The notes under the pieces are model-generated. The model was not told where the DNA came from and did no database searches. It worked only from the letters and a program-made list of their open reading frames with translations. Position numbers and translations under genes: made by a program. From the NCBI GenBank assembly GCA_023428205.1, contig JAEYZB010000050.1, positions 1 to 5,117 of the forward strand: DNA of 5,117 nt. The letters are read 5' to 3'. Numbering within the stretch: position 1 is the stretch's first letter; each line of letters opens with the position of its first letter. This stretch comes from Bacteroidota bacterium. GTDB taxonomy: Bacteria > Bacteroidota > Bacteroidia > Chitinophagales > LD1. Positions 1-5,117 of this stretch are shown one piece after another.

Positions 1-555
1 GCGTATGGCGAGGCTACCGAGGAAGAAATGGATGCGCAATTCAATTTACTGAAAACGATTTTAGGAAAATACGTTTATGCAGAAGGAGAAATGTCGTTGC
101 ACGAATTTATAGGGACACAATTATTCAACCAAAACAAAACCCTTGCTACGGCTGAAAGCTGTACGGGAGGATATCTCTCGCATCTGATTATGTCCATAGC
201 AGGCAGTTCGCAATGGTTCAAAGGCGGAGTTGTTTCGTACAGCAATGAAATGAAAATGCAGACACTTGGAGTGAAGTCTGAAACGCTGACGGAACACGGT
301 GCGGTGAGCGAACAAACGGTTCTCGAAATGGTGAGCGGTATTTTGAAAATGACCGATGCGGATTATGGCATTGCTGTTTCCGGAATTGCCGGACCGGGTG
401 GCGGAACAGAAGAAAAACCTGTCGGCACCGTTTGGATAGCGGTGGCAAGCCGTGAACAAACCATTGCGCGCCAGTTTCAGTTTTTCCCGGGTCGAATGGA
501 AAATATACGCGTAAGTGCTAATGCGGCTTTGAATTTACTGCGAACGGTATTGTAA
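1..555 (+). CDS. cinA: CinA family protein, 3' part (nicotinamide-nucleotide amidase domain); 5' end outside window
   Basis: The reading frame is open from base 1, so the gene begins upstream; 184 codons are visible of a family usually about 400-420 residues long. The first ~30 residues resemble the end of the middle region of CinA. The rest is a complete CinA C-terminal (PncC-like) domain. It shows the AESCTGG motif with the presumed nucleophilic Ser at 157-159, the SNEMK segment with a conserved Lys at 253-255, and the glycine-rich SGIAGPGGGT at 379-408 followed by PVGTVWIA. This cytoplasmic domain is known to deamidate nicotinamide mononucleotide to nicotinate mononucleotide in the pyridine nucleotide cycle. 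Full-length CinA adds an N-terminal MoCF-like domain with ADP-ribose pyrophosphatase activity in characterised members. An ATG at 28 or 91 could start a stand-alone PncC, but the coding-like sequence before it argues for full-length CinA. No motif residue is missing and no terminator is evident after the stop. Confidence 0.93.
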   Translation, partial: AYGEATEEEMDAQFNLLKTILGKYVYAEGEMSLHEFIGTQLFNQNKTLATAESCTGGYLSHLIMSIAGSSQWFKGGVVSYSNEMKMQTLGVKSETLTEHGAVSEQTVLEMVSGILKMTDADYGIAVSGIAGPGGGTEEKPVGTVWIAVASREQTIARQFQFFPGRMENIRVSANAALNLLRTVL

Positions 556-624
556 AAAATTCAATCAGTCATTGCGGTAAGCCTTTCTTTACAAACTTTC
601 AATCTTTAAACTTTAAAACTCTAT

Positions 625-632
625 TATATTCG
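625..632 (+). promoter_or_regulatory. Candidate Bacteroidota -7 promoter element for bamD-rpoZ
   Basis: TATATTCG matches the Bacteroidota -7 consensus TAnnTTTG at all but one fixed position. It would place the transcript start near 637, about 10 bases before the TTG start of bamD; such short leaders are common in this phylum. No clear -33 TTG is seen at the expected distance, and the surrounding DNA is AT-rich, so a chance match is possible. Just upstream lies a tandem CTTTAAA duplication (604-617) of unknown meaning. Confidence 0.4.
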
Positions 633-646
633 CCCAAAATTATTTT

Positions 647-1804
647 TTGAACACAGCCACACATAAAATTTTTGCGGTAATAAGCGTAGCGTTTTTGTTA
701 TTGATTTCCGCTTGCGATACACCGGAGCGCGTACTGAAAAGCAATGATTTAGACTATAAAATCCAAACGGCTACTCGTTGGTACAATAAAAAACAGTACG
801 TAAAATGTATTCCTGTTTTTGAAGAGCTGATGGGACTTCTGAAAGGGACAAAGTCTACGGAAAACATTTACTACATGTATTGTTGGGCAAACTATCGCCA
901 GGGCGATTATCTGATTGCCGCATACCACTTCAATAATTTTGTGAAGCTAAATCCGAATAGCCCTAAAGCAGAAGAATGTTCCTACATGTCCGCGAAAAGC
1001 CACGAAAAATTGTCTCCCCGTTACAGTTTAGACCAAACGAACACATTCAAAGCCATTGAAAGTTTTCAAGGATTCGTGAATGATTATCCTGAAAGCAGTC
1101 GCGTGGATACAGCCAATATTGAGTTTCAGCTGTTGAAGAAAAAATTGGAGACAAAGACATTGAAAAATGCCGAATTGTACTACAAAACAGAAAACTACAA
1201 AGCGGCTGCTACAGCCTTTAAAAATCTGCTCATTGATTATCCGGATGTAGATAATCCGGACTATGTCTATTACATGATTGTGAAAAGCTATGACAAGTAT
1301 GCCGAAAACTCTATTTCAGCAAAGAAAGCGGAGCGCTATCGCGATGTGTCGAAAGCGTATTATGAATTAAAATATCGCTTTCCGAAGAGTAAATATTTAG
1401 CCCCTGCTCAAAAAATGGAAGATGCTTCTCATTGGAAAGCCGCGCTAGGAGCCTATGAATATTCAGTAAGCAGTCGTTCGGATGAAAAAGCAAAAGCGAT
1501 TCAAGCTGCCATCCAAGAAATTCAGGCACAGCAAATGGTGATAACCGATGAAAAAGAAAAAATTAAGTCCGGTAAACTGTTGGAAAAATCGTATTACAGT
1601 CTTCTGAAACACAGTCTTACGCAGGCAGAAGATGCGAAATTAGGACACAAGGCATCTCTCTATGAACAAAGTATCAAAAATTATTATACTTTTGTCGACA
1701 AGTTTAAAGACGGCAAGTATGCAAAGAATGCGGAAAAAGCGTTCCTTCTCGCTTCCGACAAATTAAAAAAACTCAAAGAAAATGGACAAGAACAAAAAAA
1801 TTAA
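647..1804 (+). CDS. bamD: Outer membrane protein assembly factor BamD (TPR lipoprotein)
   Basis: This encodes a 385-residue lipoprotein. A short N-region, a hydrophobic stretch (residues 8-20) and the lipobox ISAC with Cys23 predict cleavage by signal peptidase II and lipid anchoring; in the BAM complex BamD sits at the inner face of the outer membrane and helps BamA fold beta-barrel proteins. TPR-like helical repeats follow: about 37-66, 72-102, 133-148, 172-199 and 229-250, with the FxxFVxxYP and RFPKSKY patterns typical of BamD. The start is TTG. It is the only plausible start between the in-frame stop at 614-616 and the signal peptide, and the next Met is residue 62, well past the lipobox. 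The protein is longer than E. coli BamD (about 245 residues). Residues 262-385 form a Lys/Glu/Gln-rich helical tail, in which 346-366 (YYTFVDKFKDGKYAKNAEKAF) resembles one more TPR. The 3' end overlaps rpoZ by 23 bases. The family call is strong; the role of the tail is unknown. Confidence 0.9.
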   Translation: MNTATHKIFAVISVAFLLLISACDTPERVLKSNDLDYKIQTATRWYNKKQYVKCIPVFEELMGLLKGTKSTENIYYMYCWANYRQGDYLIAAYHFNNFVKLNPNSPKAEECSYMSAKSHEKLSPRYSLDQTNTFKAIESFQGFVNDYPESSRVDTANIEFQLLKKKLETKTLKNAELYYKTENYKAAATAFKNLLIDYPDVDNPDYVYYMIVKSYDKYAENSISAKKAERYRDVSKAYYELKYRFPKSKYLAPAQKMEDASHWKAALGAYEYSVSSRSDEKAKAIQAAIQEIQAQQMVITDEKEKIKSGKLLEKSYYSLLKHSLTQAEDAKLGHKASLYEQSIKNYYTFVDKFKDGKYAKNAEKAFLLASDKLKKLKENGQEQKN

Positions 1805-2111
1805 ATTGACACAATTGACTAACACCATTGAAACGCAAAATATGCAGGAATTGGGTGCTGCTACAGGAAATGTGTATGAATCCATTGCCGTGATTTCTAA
1901 ACGCGCGAATCAAATTCATGTGGATTTGAAACAAGAACTGCACGCAAAATTAGAGGATTTTGCATCTAGCAACGATACCTTGGAAGAAATCCAGGAAAAC
2001 CGCGAACAAATCGAAATTTCTCGTTTTTATGAGCGTTTGCCACACCCGACAATCATTGCAACTAAAGAGTTTCAAGAAAATGAATTAGGATATCGCTACA
2101 CCAATAATTAA
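1782..2111 (+). CDS. rpoZ: DNA-directed RNA polymerase subunit omega
   Basis: This 109-residue protein is the Bacteroidota form of the omega (Rpb6-like) subunit, which binds the beta' subunit and supports assembly and stability of RNA polymerase in the cytoplasm. The conserved omega core is visible at residues 29-45 (GNVYESIAVISKRANQI), and the phylum-typical C-terminal part at 74-97 contains REQIEIS, FYERLP and PTIIATKEF. The start at 1782 lies inside the end of bamD and gives a polar Lys-rich lead of about 20 residues, as expected for homologues near 105-110 residues; a later ATG at residue 21 would leave the core intact but is less likely. The 23-base overlap with bamD implies co-transcription and probably translational coupling. 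The only nearby ribosome-binding candidate is the weak AAAGAA just before the ATG. A strong terminator lies 26 bases after the stop. Confidence 0.92.
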   Translation: MDKNKKIKLTQLTNTIETQNMQELGAATGNVYESIAVISKRANQIHVDLKQELHAKLEDFASSNDTLEEIQENREQIEISRFYERLPHPTIIATKEFQENELGYRYTNN

Positions 2112-2137
2112 TTTTAAGTACGCTTAATATACTTATG

Positions 2138-2170
2138 AATAACTCGTCTTTTCAGACGAGTTATTTTTTT
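2138..2170 (+). terminator. Rho-independent terminator after bamD-rpoZ
   Basis: A perfect 12-bp stem is formed by AATAACTCGTCT (2138-2149) and AGACGAGTTATT (2154-2165) around the 4-base loop TTTC. The stem runs into seven T residues (2164-2170). This is a textbook intrinsic terminator, located 26 bases after the rpoZ stop. It overlaps the first 12 codons of the longest possible reading frame of the next gene, which shows that this frame's upstream ATG at 2135 is not the real start. Confidence 0.93.
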
Positions 2171-2188
2171 ATACATTGCCATTCGAAA

Positions 2189-3442
2189 ATGGACGACATT
2201 GAATTATATAAAGAGCGATTGAGCGTAGTAGAGTCTCTGTTTGCTATGCGACAACAGCAGTTTGATTTGTTGTTGGAAATTACGCGCATACAAAATCACA
2301 ATTTACCGCTTCAGGCTCTGGTTTCTATATATGAACACATTTTGTCTGCACAGCTCGGTATTTTACGTTCGGCACTTATTGTTCAAAAGGGAGACAATAA
2401 ATGGAGCTGTATTTCATATAAAGGAATGAATGCGGCTTTCTTGAAGACCAATTTTTCCGTTTTTGTCCAAGAGTTTGAAAAGACAGTCGGCATCAGTGCT
2501 TTGCCATCCTATTATCAGTCGGAATTTGAGTTCGTCATTCCCATTATGTTCAAGTCTCAGCCGATAGGCTACGTACTTTTAGGTGATATTCCCGATGATA
2601 AATTTGATACGGAAGAAGAAAAACTGAAGTTTACGCAGACTATTGCCAGCATTGTGTGTTCCGTTCACGAAAACACCCGTTTGACCAATATGGAAACCCA
2701 ACAAAAAATTGTGCAACGCGATATTCAGCTTGCTTCTGAAATGCAGCGAATGTTAGTGCCCAGTAAGTTTCCCGAAAATAAATATTTTAAGGTTTCCGGT
2801 TTTTATAAACCCTTCCGCGGTATTGGAGGCGATTATTACGATTTCATTCCGATTAGTCAGAATAACTATTTTTTCTGCATATGCGATGTATCGGGAAAAG
2901 GGATTCCGGCCGCTATGCTCATGGCGAATTTTCAAGCGAATGTTCGTCTTATGGTATATCAGGGCCTCTCACTGGAAGAGTTATGTCAGATATTGAACAA
3001 CAGTGTGTATTCATTGGCACAGGGCGAGTCATTTGTCACCGCATTTATCGGCACTATCAATACAGAGACCGGTGATTGTGAATATGTAAATGCGGGACAT
3101 AATCCCTCTTACACGATGGTGAACGGAACGCTCGCTATGCTTTCCGATGGCTGTACCGTTTTGGGCGCGTTGCCGAAGTTGCCAAAGATAAAAACAGGAA
3201 AAACAAACCTATTGCCATCAGCCTTACTCATTAACTACACAGACGGAATTACGGAAGCTACCAATGCCGAAGATGAACAGTTTGGGGAAGAGCGTTTAGA
3301 GCAATTCATTAAACAAAACTATCAACTACCAACCGAACTCTTCAACCTGAAACTCATACAAACCCTACTCGCTTTCTGTGGCAACGACACTTTTGATGAC
3401 GACCTTTCCTTGCTTACGATTTCCTATACCTCCGGAAATTGA
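2189..3442 (+). CDS. SpoIIE/RsbU-family PP2C-type serine phosphatase with N-terminal GAF-like sensor region
   Basis: This 417-residue cytoplasmic protein is predicted to dephosphorylate Ser/Thr phosphoproteins with two metal ions. Residues about 15-160 look like a divergent GAF-type sensor fold, assigned from overall pattern only. Residues 165-190 (with DIQLASEMQRML) form the linker helix typical of RsbU-like enzymes. The catalytic domain keeps the acidic metal ligands: GGDYYDF (Asp215, Asp218), CDVSGKG (Asp233), YTDGITEA (Asp352) and FDDDLSLL (Asp403-405), plus AGHNP at 302-306. The enzyme therefore looks active. The frame extends to an ATG at 2135, but that start lies at the foot of the rpoZ terminator and would add 18 unlike residues; ATG 2189 is preferred. 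No transmembrane segment is seen. Related enzymes act on STAS-domain anti-anti-sigma factors, but no such gene or switch kinase lies in the window, so the substrate is unknown. Placed after a terminator, the gene probably has its own promoter, which I could not identify confidently. Confidence 0.9.
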   Translation: MDDIELYKERLSVVESLFAMRQQQFDLLLEITRIQNHNLPLQALVSIYEHILSAQLGILRSALIVQKGDNKWSCISYKGMNAAFLKTNFSVFVQEFEKTVGISALPSYYQSEFEFVIPIMFKSQPIGYVLLGDIPDDKFDTEEEKLKFTQTIASIVCSVHENTRLTNMETQQKIVQRDIQLASEMQRMLVPSKFPENKYFKVSGFYKPFRGIGGDYYDFIPISQNNYFFCICDVSGKGIPAAMLMANFQANVRLMVYQGLSLEELCQILNNSVYSLAQGESFVTAFIGTINTETGDCEYVNAGHNPSYTMVNGTLAMLSDGCTVLGALPKLPKIKTGKTNLLPSALLINYTDGITEATNAEDEQFGEERLEQFIKQNYQLPTELFNLKLIQTLLAFCGNDTFDDDLSLLTISYTSGN

Positions 3443-3485
3443 ACCGAAATGGATCCTTTGCATTTTAGCGATCATGAAATGGTGC

Positions 3486-3542
3486 AAAAAAACGAACACG
3501 ATTTATTGAATTAATAAAGTGGGTTAAAAAAACGAGCATGAT
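3486..3542 (+). repeat. Imperfect 17-bp direct repeat upstream of katG
   Basis: Two copies, AAAAAAACGAACACGAT (3486-3502) and AAAAAAACGAGCATGAT (3526-3542), agree at 15 of 17 positions with a period of 40 bases. They lie 91 and 51 bases before the katG start and upstream of its candidate promoter. The 40-base period is near four helical turns, so both copies would face the same side of the DNA, as paired protein-binding sites often do. Seven of the matching positions are an A-tract, so the specific part is the CGAnCAnGAT core. An operator role is inference. Confidence 0.45.
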
Positions 3543-3564
3543 ACCATAGAGATGTTTTATTTTT

Positions 3565-3572
3565 TAAGTTTG
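3565..3572 (+). promoter_or_regulatory. Candidate Bacteroidota -7 promoter element for katG
   Basis: TAAGTTTG is an exact match to the Bacteroidota -7 consensus TAnnTTTG. It would start transcription near 3577-3578, giving a leader of about 15 bases to the katG ATG. A clear -33 TTG is missing at the expected spacing, which would fit an activator-dependent promoter or may mean the match is accidental. The Shine-Dalgarno-like GGAGGA at 3572-3577 is 15 bases from the ATG, too far for ideal use, and would be outside the transcript if this promoter is used. Confidence 0.45.
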
Positions 3573-3589
3573 GAGGAATAAAATTATAA

Positions 3590-5117
<1,528 letters not shown>

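Noticed and set aside
121..459. Minus-strand open frame (112 codons) opposite cinA
   Set aside because: It is antisense to the conserved amidase domain, and its composition looks non-coding.
2114..2135. Two overlapping AT-rich inverted repeats (TTAAG/CTTAA and TAAGTA/TACTTA) that could form alternative hairpins before the terminator
   Set aside because: Stems of 5-6 mostly A-T pairs are weak, and the strong 12-bp terminator just downstream already explains the region; no ligand-binding fold is evident.
3457..3492. Possible hairpin TTTGC/GCAAA after the phosphatase gene as a terminator
   Set aside because: The stem is short and bulged with an 11-base loop, and it is followed by A residues rather than T residues on the plus strand.
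3449..3514. A 21-codon frame starting 6 bases after the phosphatase stop
   Set aside because: It has no ribosome-binding site, no recognisable motif and is short enough to occur by chance in a 150-base gap; its end overlaps the first copy of the direct repeat.
3583..3589. ATTATAA resembling one half of a PerR box just before katG
   Set aside because: The other half-site is absent (only two of seven positions fit), and such AT-rich heptamers are common here.

Overview
The window looks like ordinary chromosomal DNA from a member of the Bacteroidota. The signs are a Bacteroidota-type RNA polymerase omega subunit joined to a BamD lipoprotein gene, promoter-like elements close to the TAnnTTTG type, weak or absent Shine-Dalgarno sites, and moderate to low G+C. 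I cannot place it below phylum with confidence; a Chitinophagales, Sphingobacteria or Cytophagia relative would fit. All recognised genes lie on the plus strand, and I see no tRNA, rRNA, mobile element or CRISPR array.

Layout. Bases 1-555 hold the 3' part of cinA, covering the complete C-terminal nicotinamide-nucleotide amidase domain. A 91-base AT-rich gap with a promoter-like element leads to bamD (647-1804), a TTG-started lipoprotein of the outer-membrane protein assembly machinery. bamD overlaps rpoZ (1782-2111), the omega subunit of RNA polymerase, by 23 bases. A strong intrinsic terminator (2138-2170) closes this unit. It is followed by a SpoIIE/RsbU-type PP2C phosphatase with a GAF-like sensor region, whose start is best placed at 2189, after the terminator. 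A 150-base gap with a 17-bp imperfect direct repeat and a good promoter-like element precedes katG (3593 to beyond the window end). katG encodes a bifunctional catalase-peroxidase, and about two thirds of it is visible.

How the genes work together. bamD and rpoZ form a translationally overlapping housekeeping pair, a linkage familiar in this phylum. The phosphatase and katG each appear to be separate transcription units: one is a signalling output enzyme with no visible kinase or anti-sigma partner, the other an oxidative-stress enzyme. A link between the phosphatase and katG is possible, but nothing in the sequence demonstrates one.

I found no clearly new biological system. The observations most worth following are the phosphatase start that a naive gene caller would place inside a terminator hairpin, the direct repeat upstream of katG, the long C-terminal extension of BamD, and the replacement of the usual downstream neighbour of bamD-rpoZ by the phosphatase.
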